This document shows, piece by piece, positions 29,087 through 36,649 of a stretch of DNA of 61,513 nucleotides. The DNA is from Magnetococcales bacterium (GTDB lineage: Bacteria; Pseudomonadota; Magnetococcia; Magnetococcales; JADFXB01). The stretch is taken from NCBI GenBank assembly GCA_015233935.1, contig JADFXB010000010.1:1-61513 (forward strand), in the 5' to 3' direction. Below the pieces are notes generated by a model that saw only the letters and a program-made list of their open reading frames with translations, was not told the DNA's origin and did no database searches. A program made the translations under genes and the position numbers. Every line of letters begins with the position of its first letter. Position 1 is the stretch's first letter.

Positions 29087-30355
29087 TCAAGGCGTGGGTT
29101 GATCGGATTTCTTGTCGTTACCGGGGATGAAGGGACTCCAGGGGGCGGCCCGCACCGGACCAGGCGTCTTCCACACCACGTTGAACTGGCCGTCGGCTTT
29201 CACCTCACCGATGAAGACGGGCTTGTGGAGATGGTGATTTTTTTCATCCATCTTGATTTCAAAGCCGGAGGGGGCTTTCATGCTCTGACCGGCCATGGCG
29301 GTGATGACGGCATCCACCTCGGTGGTTTTGGCCTTTTCCACCGCCTGTTTCCACAGATGGATTCCGATATAGGTAGCCTCCATGGGATCGTTGGTCACCA
29401 CCTTGTCGGCGTTGGGCAATTTTTGTTTTACAGCCCAATCTTTGTACATTTTGGTGAACTTATCGTTTTCGCCATTTTGCAACGACATGAAATAGTTCCA
29501 GGAGGCGAGATGGCCCACCAGGGGTTTGGTATCCACCCCACGCAGCTCTTCTTCGCCCACCGAGAAGGCCACCACCGGGACATCGGTGGCTTTCAGGCCA
29601 GCGTTGCCCAATTCTTTGTAGAAGGGAACGTTGGAGTCGCCGTTGATGGTGGAGATAACAGCCGTCTTTTTGCCTTCGGCGGCAAATTTTTTAATCTTGG
29701 CGATGATGGTTTGATAGTCTGCATGGCCAAAAGGGGTGTACTCTTCCATGATATCGGCGTCGGTGATTCCTTTGGCATTGAGGAAGGCGCGCAATATTTT
29801 GTTGGTGGTACGGGGATAGACGTAGTCGGTGCCCAACAGGACAAAGCGGGTGGCTCCGCCCCCATCTTCGCTCATGAGATATTCAACGGCTGGAATGGCC
29901 TGTTGGTTGGGCGCGGCTCCGGTGTAGAAGACATTTTTTTCCAGCTCCTCTCCCTCATATTGAACCGGGTAGAAGAGCAGGCCATTTAATTCTTTGAAGA
30001 CGGGCAACACCGATTTGCGGGAAACGGAGGTCCAGCAACCGAAGACCACGGCCACCTTGTCCTGGGCGAGAAGCTGGCGGGATTTTTCGGCGAAGAGGGG
30101 CCAGTTGGAAGCAGGGTCCACCACCACCGGTTCCAATTTTTTGCCCAGCACCCCACCCTGGCTGTTGATCTCCTCGATGGTCATCAGGGCGGTTTCTTTG
30201 AGGGCGGTTTCCGAGATGGCCATGGTGCCGGAGAGGGAGTGGAGAATACCCACTTTGATGGTCTCGGCTGCCAGGGCATTCATGGACAGGGAGGTTCCCA
30301 GGGCGAGAGTTCCGGCCATCAGGGTTAACACCTTGAGAAAGCTACGTCTTTGCAT
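29087..30355 (-). CDS. urtA: Urea ABC transporter substrate-binding protein UrtA
   Basis: 422-residue periplasmic urea-binding protein. The start at 30355 has AAGGAG seven bases upstream; a GTG six bases earlier is too close to it. The N-terminus is a twin-arginine type signal (MQRRSFLKVLTLMAGTLALG) ending ALAAE. The mature part is a type I periplasmic binding protein: IKVGILHSLSGTMAISE, FGCWTSVSRKSVLPVF, YPVQYEGEE, NFVFYTGAAPNQQ-like segment, and the C-terminal FIGEVKADGQFNVVW. First gene of the 12-gene operon. Confidence 0.95.
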   Translation of the reverse strand: MQRRSFLKVLTLMAGTLALGTSLSMNALAAETIKVGILHSLSGTMAISETALKETALMTIEEINSQGGVLGKKLEPVVVDPASNWPLFAEKSRQLLAQDKVAVVFGCWTSVSRKSVLPVFKELNGLLFYPVQYEGEELEKNVFYTGAAPNQQAIPAVEYLMSEDGGGATRFVLLGTDYVYPRTTNKILRAFLNAKGITDADIMEEYTPFGHADYQTIIAKIKKFAAEGKKTAVISTINGDSNVPFYKELGNAGLKATDVPVVAFSVGEEELRGVDTKPLVGHLASWNYFMSLQNGENDKFTKMYKDWAVKQKLPNADKVVTNDPMEATYIGIHLWKQAVEKAKTTEVDAVITAMAGQSMKAPSGFEIKMDEKNHHLHKPVFIGEVKADGQFNVVWKTPGPVRAAPWSPFIPGNDKKSDQPTP

Positions 30356-30414
30356 GGACACGCTCCTTGCTGAAAGGGAAAGTGGAAGGACTGGATACCA
30401 CTATCTTTCCATCT

Positions 30415-30430
30415 GGCAAGTTTCGCGCCA
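30415..30430 (-). promoter_or_regulatory. Sigma-54 promoter of the urt-ure operon
   Basis: Minus-strand TGGCGCGAAACTTGCC: GG and GC ten bases apart, and close to the TGGCACG-N4-TTGCW consensus (one mismatch in each half). It lies 60 bp upstream of the urtA ATG. Sigma-54/NtrC control of urea uptake under nitrogen limitation is common, so both position and biology fit. Confidence 0.75.
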
Positions 30431-30487
30431 AAAAATTTTATTTATTTTTCAAATAGTTGTGAAATAAATTTTTCAAGAACAAAAATA

Positions 30488-30509
30488 ATGACGCATTATT
30501 AGGCATCAT
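30488..30509. promoter_or_regulatory. Inverted repeat, possible activator site for urtA
   Basis: ATGACGC - 8 bases - GCATCAT, arms matching at six of seven positions. It is 58-95 bp upstream of the -24 element, where an enhancer-binding protein would sit. It is not a clear match to the enteric NtrC consensus, so the regulator is uncertain. Confidence 0.45.
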
Positions 30510-30543
30510 TGCTATTTGAAGATGATTAGAGAATAAGCAAAGT

Positions 30544-31569
30544 CTAACCTTTGCGTGGATCCATGGCATCCCGCAGGGCTTCGCCGATAAAGTTGAGGAG
30601 CAGCATCATACCCACCAGCACCACGAAGGTGGTGAGGGAGAGCCACCAGGCTTCAATGTTGGCCTTGCCCTGGCTGAGCAATTCCCCCAGGCTGGGGGTG
30701 GAGGGAGGGACACCCAGACCGAGAAAATCCAGGCTGGTCAAGGCCAGGATGGCGGCAGAGATGCGAAAGGGCAGGAAGGTGATCACCGGGGTCATGGCGT
30801 TGGGCAGCAGGTGACGGACGATGATGGACCAGTCGGAGACCCCCAGGGAGCGGGCGGCTTTCACATAGACCATGTTACGCCCCCGCAAAAATTCGGCCCG
30901 CACATAGTCGGCCAACCCCATCCAGCCGAAGAGGGCCAACAGGATCAACAAAAGGAGAATGCTGGGATTGAAGATGCCTGCGAAGATGATCAACAGGTAG
31001 AGTTCCGGCAGTGCCCCCCATATTTCGGTAAAGCGTTGAAAATAGAGATCGGTTCGACCACCAAAATAGCCCTGTACCGCCCCCGCCACCACCCCCACCA
31101 CCACACCGATGACGGTAAGGGCCAGGGCAAACAGGACCGAGAGACGAAAACCATAGAGCAACCGGGCCAATACATCCCTGCCCCGATCATCGGTGCCCAA
31201 TAAATTAACACCGTCGGGTGCAGCAGGGTTGGGGCGGTTCAACTGGCGATTGATGGAGCCGTAACTGTGGGGATTGGGGGGAAAGATGACCCAATTGCCG
31301 TTGCGGGTGATCTGTTCCAGCACAAAGTGGTCCTTGTAATCCGCCTCGGTTTCAAAATCCCCTCCAAAGGTGGTCTCGGCATAGCTGTTCCATAGGGGGA
31401 AATAATAGTTTTTCTCATAATAGACCACCACCGGTTTGTCGTTGGACAAAATTTCCGCAAACAGGGAGGTACCGAACAGCAACACAAAGATCCACAGGGA
31501 CCAATATCCCCGTTTGTGGGATTTAAACATGGCCCAACGACGGCGGGCTATGGGGGAGAGGGTTAGCAT
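30544..31569 (-). CDS. yejE: Peptide ABC transporter permease YejE, without its partner genes
   Basis: 341-residue inner-membrane permease of the microcin C/oligopeptide (YejABEF) transporter. The N-terminus LSPIARRRWAMFKSHKRGYWSLWIF and the following LSNDKPVVVYYEKNYYFPLW match the conserved YejE start, which supports 31569 even though no ribosome site is visible. Seen further: LLGTDDRGRDVLARLLYG, the coupling loop YVKAARSLGVSDWSIIVRHLLPNAM, and LDFLGLGVPPSTPSLGELL. Neither yejA/yejB upstream nor yejF downstream is present; instead the nuclease-like gene overlaps its start by seven bases. It may be an orphan or be cut off from an operon elsewhere. Confidence 0.9.
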   Translation of the reverse strand: MLTLSPIARRRWAMFKSHKRGYWSLWIFVLLFGTSLFAEILSNDKPVVVYYEKNYYFPLWNSYAETTFGGDFETEADYKDHFVLEQITRNGNWVIFPPNPHSYGSINRQLNRPNPAAPDGVNLLGTDDRGRDVLARLLYGFRLSVLFALALTVIGVVVGVVAGAVQGYFGGRTDLYFQRFTEIWGALPELYLLIIFAGIFNPSILLLLILLALFGWMGLADYVRAEFLRGRNMVYVKAARSLGVSDWSIIVRHLLPNAMTPVITFLPFRISAAILALTSLDFLGLGVPPSTPSLGELLSQGKANIEAWWLSLTTFVVLVGMMLLLNFIGEALRDAMDPRKG

Positions 31570-32066
31570 GGTGTGGGTTGTGGGATGGATATGGGTTTAT
31601 TGCCAACGGGAAGCAGTTTACACCCTTTTTGCATAAATTCGTTCCTTAACCTTAAATAATCTGGATCCCGAATATTTAAACCGCTGCTGGAGACAACCAC
31701 CGCATAGAGGCAAGAACAATCTTGGAGTAGCCCATGTAATCGTTGCAAAGAGTGCCGTAGCTGTTCCAACCCCTGTTTATACTTATTGCCCTTCAGTTCA
31801 ACCAGGATCGCCTGGGAGGGAAGGTGACTTTCTTGTGGAATTTTCAAAAGCAAGTCACAAGATTTTTGCCCATCGATTTCTTTCAATAGGCCACCATCTA
31901 CCGCATAAATGCAGTAATGTATGGAAGATTCGTTCATAATGACCAGTTTATTTCTACTTGGCCCACCCCCAGCCTCATCATTAAATATTTTTCTTCTATC
32001 CCTTCCTGAGTATAATTGATTGGTTGCATCAAGACAACCACATGTTGACTTTGCATCCCCTTTCAT
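31563..32066 (-). CDS. PD-(D/E)XK nuclease-like partner of the AAA ATPase
   Basis: 167 residues. The ATG at 32066 overlaps the ATPase stop (ATGA), with GGAG eight bases upstream, so the pair is translationally coupled. A central segment fits the PD-(D/E)XK fold: Asp71 in SCDLLLKI, then strand AILVELKG with Glu90-x-Lys92, then a helix GLEQLRHSLQRLHGLL with Gln102. An N-terminal Cys/Arg-rich segment (CGCLDA, SGRDRRKIFNDEAGGG) is unassigned. Infer a nuclease effector. A recognised family name is lacking, and the active-site assignment rests on pattern only. Confidence 0.65.
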   Translation of the reverse strand: MKGDAKSTCGCLDATNQLYSGRDRRKIFNDEAGGGPSRNKLVIMNESSIHYCIYAVDGGLLKEIDGQKSCDLLLKIPQESHLPSQAILVELKGNKYKQGLEQLRHSLQRLHGLLQDCSCLYAVVVSSSGLNIRDPDYLRLRNEFMQKGCKLLPVGNKPISIPQPTPC

Positions 32067-33289
32067 TTTCGATACTCCAGATCAAACAATCGATCATTTT
32101 CATCATCAATTTCATCCATTACCTTATGAATGGGTCCCACATCCATCAATCCCAAATCCGGGTCGATAACACACTGGGCATGGCCATCTTTGAGCAAATA
32201 GGCCCCAACTCTGGAACCGTCGATCCACAAATGGGGATTGATAATTTTTTCTGCGGCTTTATTGGATTGCCCCTCTCCCACATCCTTGGCATAGATCAAA
32301 TTGTTCAAGGCACTGATCATGTAAGGACTGTGGGTTGTCATAACAACTTGATTTCCATATGAATTAAAAAACAACCCCAACAATTCGGCCATAGTTTTTT
32401 GCCCCTCTGGGAAGAGGTGTCCTTCCGGCTCTTCAACAATTAGGGCGGTATTTTGATTTTGACGAAGAATAGAATCCTTGATCACTTCTACCAACCAAGC
32501 GGCATCCTTCTGACCTGAAGATGCCCTAGCCAGAGGAATAACCTTTTCTATAGGGGAATTGGTTACCTTATCATTCGCTACAAAGGAGAACAGGTCACCC
32601 ATGAATCGGGGAAGCAGTGTCCCACGCAAAATCCGCTGTGCCAATATCTCCACTAACTGGCCAGGTAAATCTTTGGACTCCTTTTTTCCTCCCTCTTTTC
32701 TAATCTGATTAATGAGTTCAAAAAATTCAAGTTCTCCAAGAGATAAATCTTTTGGAAAAGCCAAACCAACGATATTTGCCCTATCAGTAGGAATATTTAT
32801 AACCTCATTTTTAGCAGAGAGCTTTCTTATAAATTCCAGATACTTTTTATTGACAGCTTCATATTGATTCCACCCTTTGAGATTTTTCGATAATTGAAGA
32901 GCCAACTTAATATTATCATGATGTTCTCTTATTACCTTCAGAAATTCATAACTAAATATAACACCATCCAGATTAAACTCAATAAAAACATTTCCTGTCC
33001 AATTAAGCCTAACTCGCCCATTTTCATACACACAGTCTGACCAGATTTTCTTCAGATCCTCTTTTAGACCAGACAAATCTAAACTGGCAGGAAATCTATT
33101 TTCATTCCATATGGGAGAAGCAACAAAACGATGAATTGCATCTGGCAAACTATAAAAATAATGGATCACCCTTGATAAGGTACTCTTGCCACTGGCCTGC
33201 GGACCAATAAAAACCATAAAATCCTTTAACGTCAATTCCACATTCGTTAAAGGCCCCAATTCATGGATTTCGATACGCGGATAATTCAT
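32063..33289 (-). CDS. AAA/ABC-type ATPase (OLD-like), candidate defence ATPase
   Basis: 408 residues. The start at 33289 (MNYPRIEIHELGPL) has AAAAGG upstream; one 18 bases earlier is weaker. Seen: Walker A GPQASGKSTLS near residue 30, a 200-residue lid region, ABC signature-like ARASSGQKDAAWLVE, Walker B ALIVEEPEGHLFPEGQ, and switch His in VVMTTHSPYMISALN. This is the architecture of the stand-alone SMC/ABC-like ATPases used in OLD, Septu (PtuA), PARIS (AriA) and retron systems. The gene is clearly AT-richer than pyrF and yejE on either side, which suggests transfer. A housekeeping role cannot be excluded. Confidence 0.8.
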   Translation of the reverse strand: MNYPRIEIHELGPLTNVELTLKDFMVFIGPQASGKSTLSRVIHYFYSLPDAIHRFVASPIWNENRFPASLDLSGLKEDLKKIWSDCVYENGRVRLNWTGNVFIEFNLDGVIFSYEFLKVIREHHDNIKLALQLSKNLKGWNQYEAVNKKYLEFIRKLSAKNEVINIPTDRANIVGLAFPKDLSLGELEFFELINQIRKEGGKKESKDLPGQLVEILAQRILRGTLLPRFMGDLFSFVANDKVTNSPIEKVIPLARASSGQKDAAWLVEVIKDSILRQNQNTALIVEEPEGHLFPEGQKTMAELLGLFFNSYGNQVVMTTHSPYMISALNNLIYAKDVGEGQSNKAAEKIINPHLWIDGSRVGAYLLKDGHAQCVIDPDLGLMDVGPIHKVMDEIDDENDRLFDLEYRK

Positions 33290-33345
33290 GGTAAACCTTT
33301 TAAACATTCAGCCCCCAACACCTTTGGGGGCTGATGCCATAAGCC

Positions 33346-34062
33346 TTATGGAGAGACCGACCGGATTTCCTCCTGCAAAGCCGCCACCACCGCCAAAGGA
33401 TCAGCAGCATTGCGAATGGGACGGCCTACCACCACATGATCGGCCCCATTGAGGATGGCCTGGCGGGCGGTGACGATGCGTTTTTGATCGTCGCTGTCAT
33501 CCAGCACATTGGCCCCCGGACGAATGCCAGGGGTGACCACATAAAAGTGATCCCCCATTTCCTTACGCAAACGGGCCGCTTCCAGGCCGGAAGAGACCAC
33601 TCCATCACAACCGGCATCAATGGCCCGCTTGGCGCGCCAGTAGACAAAATCTTCGATGGAAGCGGTCATGCCCATGGCTTCCATGTCGGCCAGGCCAAAA
33701 CTGGTGAGCACCGTCACCGCCAGAATGCGGCTCTCTCCCCTGCTCTCCACCGCCGCCCGAATGATGGGTTCGTTACCGTGGACGGTGATGAAGGTGGCAC
33801 CCAGGTTGGCCACCTGGGCCACCGCCAGCTTCACCGTCTCCGGCACATCGAAAAATTTCAGGTCCAACATCACCTTGCAACCCCGTTGGCGGATCCAGTC
33901 GATCAAGCCCTGGCTGTCCTCCGCCAAAAAAAGTTGCAGGCCCACCTTGAAAAATTTCACCCGGCTTTCCAAACGCAATACCCACTCCTTGGCCAGGGCT
34001 GCGGTGGGAAGGTCCAGGGCAAAGATGATGCGTTCATCCAGAGGGATGGCAGGTTTACGCAT
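33346..34062 (-). CDS. pyrF: Orotidine 5'-phosphate decarboxylase
   Basis: 238-residue TIM-barrel enzyme that makes UMP. The start at 34062 has GGAG eight bases upstream; a GTG nine bases earlier is less likely. Seen: IIFALDLPT, FKVGLQLF, the catalytic tetrad DLKFFDVPETV (D-x-K-x2-D; Phe where His is most common), TVHG, VTPGIRP and HVVVGRPI. Ends overlap-free but seven bases from mrp end/start, same strand. Confidence 0.96.
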   Translation of the reverse strand: MRKPAIPLDERIIFALDLPTAALAKEWVLRLESRVKFFKVGLQLFLAEDSQGLIDWIRQRGCKVMLDLKFFDVPETVKLAVAQVANLGATFITVHGNEPIIRAAVESRGESRILAVTVLTSFGLADMEAMGMTASIEDFVYWRAKRAIDAGCDGVVSSGLEAARLRKEMGDHFYVVTPGIRPGANVLDDSDDQKRIVTARQAILNGADHVVVGRPIRNAADPLAVVAALQEEIRSVSP

Positions 34063-34067
34063 GGAGA

Positions 34068-35159
34068 TCACTCCACCACAATTTTGGGAAACTTGCTGGC
34101 CTGGTGGTTGAGAACCGCAATGCGGGATGCCAGGGCAGCGGCAATATCCTGATAGGTTTTCGCCTGCGGGCTGTCGGGTTTGGAAATCAATACCGGCGTA
34201 CCGGCATCGGAAACCTCCCGAATGATTTCATCCAACGGCACCTCTCCCAGGAAGGGAATCCCCGCCTGATTGGCCTCCCGACGGGCACCACCATGGGAGA
34301 AAATTTCCGCCCGATGACCACAATCAGGACAGATGTAATAGGACATGTTTTCCACCAGGCCAAGAATAGGCACGTTCACCTGGCGAAACATGGCGATACC
34401 CTTTTTCACATCCGCCAAGGCCACATCCTGAGGGGTGGAGACGATCACCGCTCCCGTCAACGGCACCTTTTGGGTGAGGGTCAACTGGGCATCCCCAGTA
34501 CCGGGAGGCAGATCGACGATGAGATAATCCAGTTCGCCCCACTCCACATCCCGCAACAATTGTTCAACCGCCATGCCCACCATGGGACCACGCCAAATCA
34601 TGGGGGCATCCTCTGGCATGAAAATGCCCATGGACATGGCCTTGAGACCATAGGCTTCTAAAGGATGCAGTTTTTTACTGGAGCCATCCTCCAACCCTTT
34701 GGGCTTGCCTTGCAGATTGAGCATGCGGGGTAGGCTGGGTCCGTAAATATCCGCATCCAGAATACCCACCCGCGCCCCGGTCATTTGCAGGGCAAGAGCC
34801 AGATTGACGGCGGTGGTGGACTTGCCCACCCCACCCTTGCCAGAAGCCACCGCCACCACATTGCGCACCCCCGGTAACAGGGCACTGTTGGCAGAGGCTT
34901 TGGAGGCCCGGACCTGGGCGGTCATGGTTACCTGTACCTGGGTCACCCCCGGCAGAGCCGCCACCACATCGTGGGATTGCTGTTTCAAACGATCCTTCAC
35001 CGGACAGGCCGGGGTGGTCAGCTCCACTTTAAAGGAGACCTCACCACCATGGATCTCCACATCCTTGACAAATCCCAGTGCAACGATATCCCGATGGAGA
35101 TCTGGATCCATCACCGCCCTAAGAGCTTGTAATACTTGATCACGGGTTACTGCCGCCAT
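34068..35159 (-). CDS. mrp: Iron-sulphur cluster carrier ATPase Mrp/ApbC
   Basis: 363 residues. N-terminal MIP18-like domain (QVLQALRAVMDPDLHRDIVALGFVKD; TTPACPVKD) followed by a MinD-type ATPase: deviant Walker A VASGKGGVGKSTTAVNLA, DADIYGPSLPRML, DYLIVDLPPGTGDAQLT, and the cluster-binding pair in YYICPDCG. Carries and transfers 4Fe-4S clusters, relevant to the adjacent, divergently read rnf operon that encodes several Fe-S proteins. Shares an operon with pyrF. Confidence 0.96.
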   Translation of the reverse strand: MAAVTRDQVLQALRAVMDPDLHRDIVALGFVKDVEIHGGEVSFKVELTTPACPVKDRLKQQSHDVVAALPGVTQVQVTMTAQVRASKASANSALLPGVRNVVAVASGKGGVGKSTTAVNLALALQMTGARVGILDADIYGPSLPRMLNLQGKPKGLEDGSSKKLHPLEAYGLKAMSMGIFMPEDAPMIWRGPMVGMAVEQLLRDVEWGELDYLIVDLPPGTGDAQLTLTQKVPLTGAVIVSTPQDVALADVKKGIAMFRQVNVPILGLVENMSYYICPDCGHRAEIFSHGGARREANQAGIPFLGEVPLDEIIREVSDAGTPVLISKPDSPQAKTYQDIAAALASRIAVLNHQASKFPKIVVE

Positions 35160-35437
35160 AATGATCCTCGCTTTGCCGATCCTTGGTCATCTTGTTGCCG
35201 GGAAGGGAAAAAGGGAGACACACTCCTCCCCAACTATCATGTCAAGGATACCTTCCTGCCTTGGCCAGTCAAGGTTCCCCCGTTAAAATGGAAATTTACT
35301 TCCACTAATCAGCCATCACTAATATTTATTTTTTCCATTTACCGGTGAAGGAAGGATGTGTATTTTCTCCCCCAAATGGTGAAAATCGAAACGGGTGGTA
35401 TTCCGTCAGCTCATGCTATGGAACGGGAAGAATCGGT

Positions 35438-36025
35438 ATGGAAATTTTCTCCGAATACGCACTGTTAATCGTCGGGGCAGTCCTGGTCAACAACTTTGTT
35501 CTGACCAAATTTTTGGGAATCTGCCCCTTTCTGGGGGTTTCCAAGAAGGTGGAAACCGCCATCGGCATGACCTACGCAGTGATCTTCGTCATGGCCCTGG
35601 CCTCCTTGATCACCTGGCTGGTCAATCGCTTCCTGCTCATGCCTTTGGATTTGGCCTATCTGCAAACCCTTTCGTTCATCTTGATCATTGCTGCACTGGT
35701 GCAGTTTATCGAGATGGTGATCAAAAAGGTGAGTCCCAACCTCTATGCCGCGCTGGGCATCTACCTGCCCCTGATTACCACCAACTGTGCTGTGTTGGGC
35801 GTGGCCCTTATCAATGTGCAGCTTGAGTTCAACCTGATCAAGGCCACCCTCTATGGCACGGCAGCCGGGGCTGGTTTTGGCCTGGTGTTGATCCTGTTTG
35901 CCGGTATTCGCGAACGTCTGGCTTATGCAGATGTCCCCGTTTACTTCAAAGGTTCCTCCATCTCATTGATCACCTCCGGTCTGCTCTCCCTGGCATTCAT
36001 GGGCTTTGCGGGACTGGTAAAATAA
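35438..36025 (+). CDS. rnfA: Ion-translocating oxidoreductase subunit RnfA
   Basis: 195-residue inner-membrane subunit with six hydrophobic helices. The start at 35438 ([27 protein letters not shown]) matches the family; the longer ORF is non-coding upstream. Seen: [18 protein letters not shown] with the conserved Cys, and the half-repeat [15 protein letters not shown] with the second Cys, which together hold an intramembrane Fe-S cluster. First gene of rnfABCDGE. Confidence 0.96.
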   Translation: MEIFSEYALLIVGAVLVNNFVLTKFLGICPFLGVSKKVETAIGMTYAVIFVMALASLITWLVNRFLLMPLDLAYLQTLSFILIIAALVQFIEMVIKKVSPNLYAALGIYLPLITTNCAVLGVALINVQLEFNLIKATLYGTAAGAGFGLVLILFAGIRERLAYADVPVYFKGSSISLITSGLLSLAFMGFAGLVK

Positions 36026-36052
36026 CGACGCGCCCTACATGAGGAGCACACC

Positions 36053-36583
36053 ATGATCGAGGCGGTTCTCAGTATGAGCGGGTTGGCCCTGGCGGCGGGT
36101 ATCGGCCTGGGCATTGCCGCGAAAAAGTTTTATGTGGAAGCCAGCCCCATCGTTGCCCAGTTGGAAGGTGTTCTGCCTGGCACCAATTGTGGCAACTGCG
36201 GCTTTCCTGGTTGTTCAGCCTATGCCCAAGCCATGGCGGATGGGGCAGCCGATGTCAACCTCTGCACCCCTGGTGGCAAAACCACCATGGAAGAGGTGGC
36301 CATGGTGCTGGGGGTGGAACCCAAAGGCATGAACGATGACGCAGGCCCACAAGTGGCCTACGTGGACGAAGCCGCCTGCATCGGCTGCACCGCCTGCATC
36401 AAGGCTTGCCCGGTGGATGCCATCGTGGGCGGTAACAAACAATCTCACACGGTGATCGTGGAATTTTGTACCGCCTGTGAAAAATGTGTGGAGCCATGCC
36501 CGGTGGATTGCATCCACATGGTGGCCAAACCCAAAACCCTCTTCGACTGGCGTTGGGAAAAACCGACAGGGCCGTTGCATTGA
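36053..36583 (+). CDS. rnfB: Rnf complex ferredoxin subunit RnfB
   Basis: 176 residues. An N-terminal membrane helix (1-25), a 4Fe-4S region with GTNCGNCGFPGCSAYA, then two ferredoxin-type clusters CIGCTACIKACPVDAI and CTACEKCVEPCPVDCI. Passes electrons between soluble ferredoxin and the membrane subunits. Length and order match the proteobacterial form; 27 bases after rnfA. Confidence 0.96.
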   Translation: MIEAVLSMSGLALAAGIGLGIAAKKFYVEASPIVAQLEGVLPGTNCGNCGFPGCSAYAQAMADGAADVNLCTPGGKTTMEEVAMVLGVEPKGMNDDAGPQVAYVDEAACIGCTACIKACPVDAIVGGNKQSHTVIVEFCTACEKCVEPCPVDCIHMVAKPKTLFDWRWEKPTGPLH

Positions 36584-36649
36584 GGAAACTGGTTGCGTAA
36601 CCGGCGGTGTGAAGCCTCTCTTCACACCCACTGACGCGGAGGTCTTTGT

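Noticed and set aside
33346-34062. Phe in place of His in the PyrF DLKFxD motif as a loss of function
   Set aside because: The catalytic Asp-Lys-Asp residues are present; the position tolerates variation in the family.
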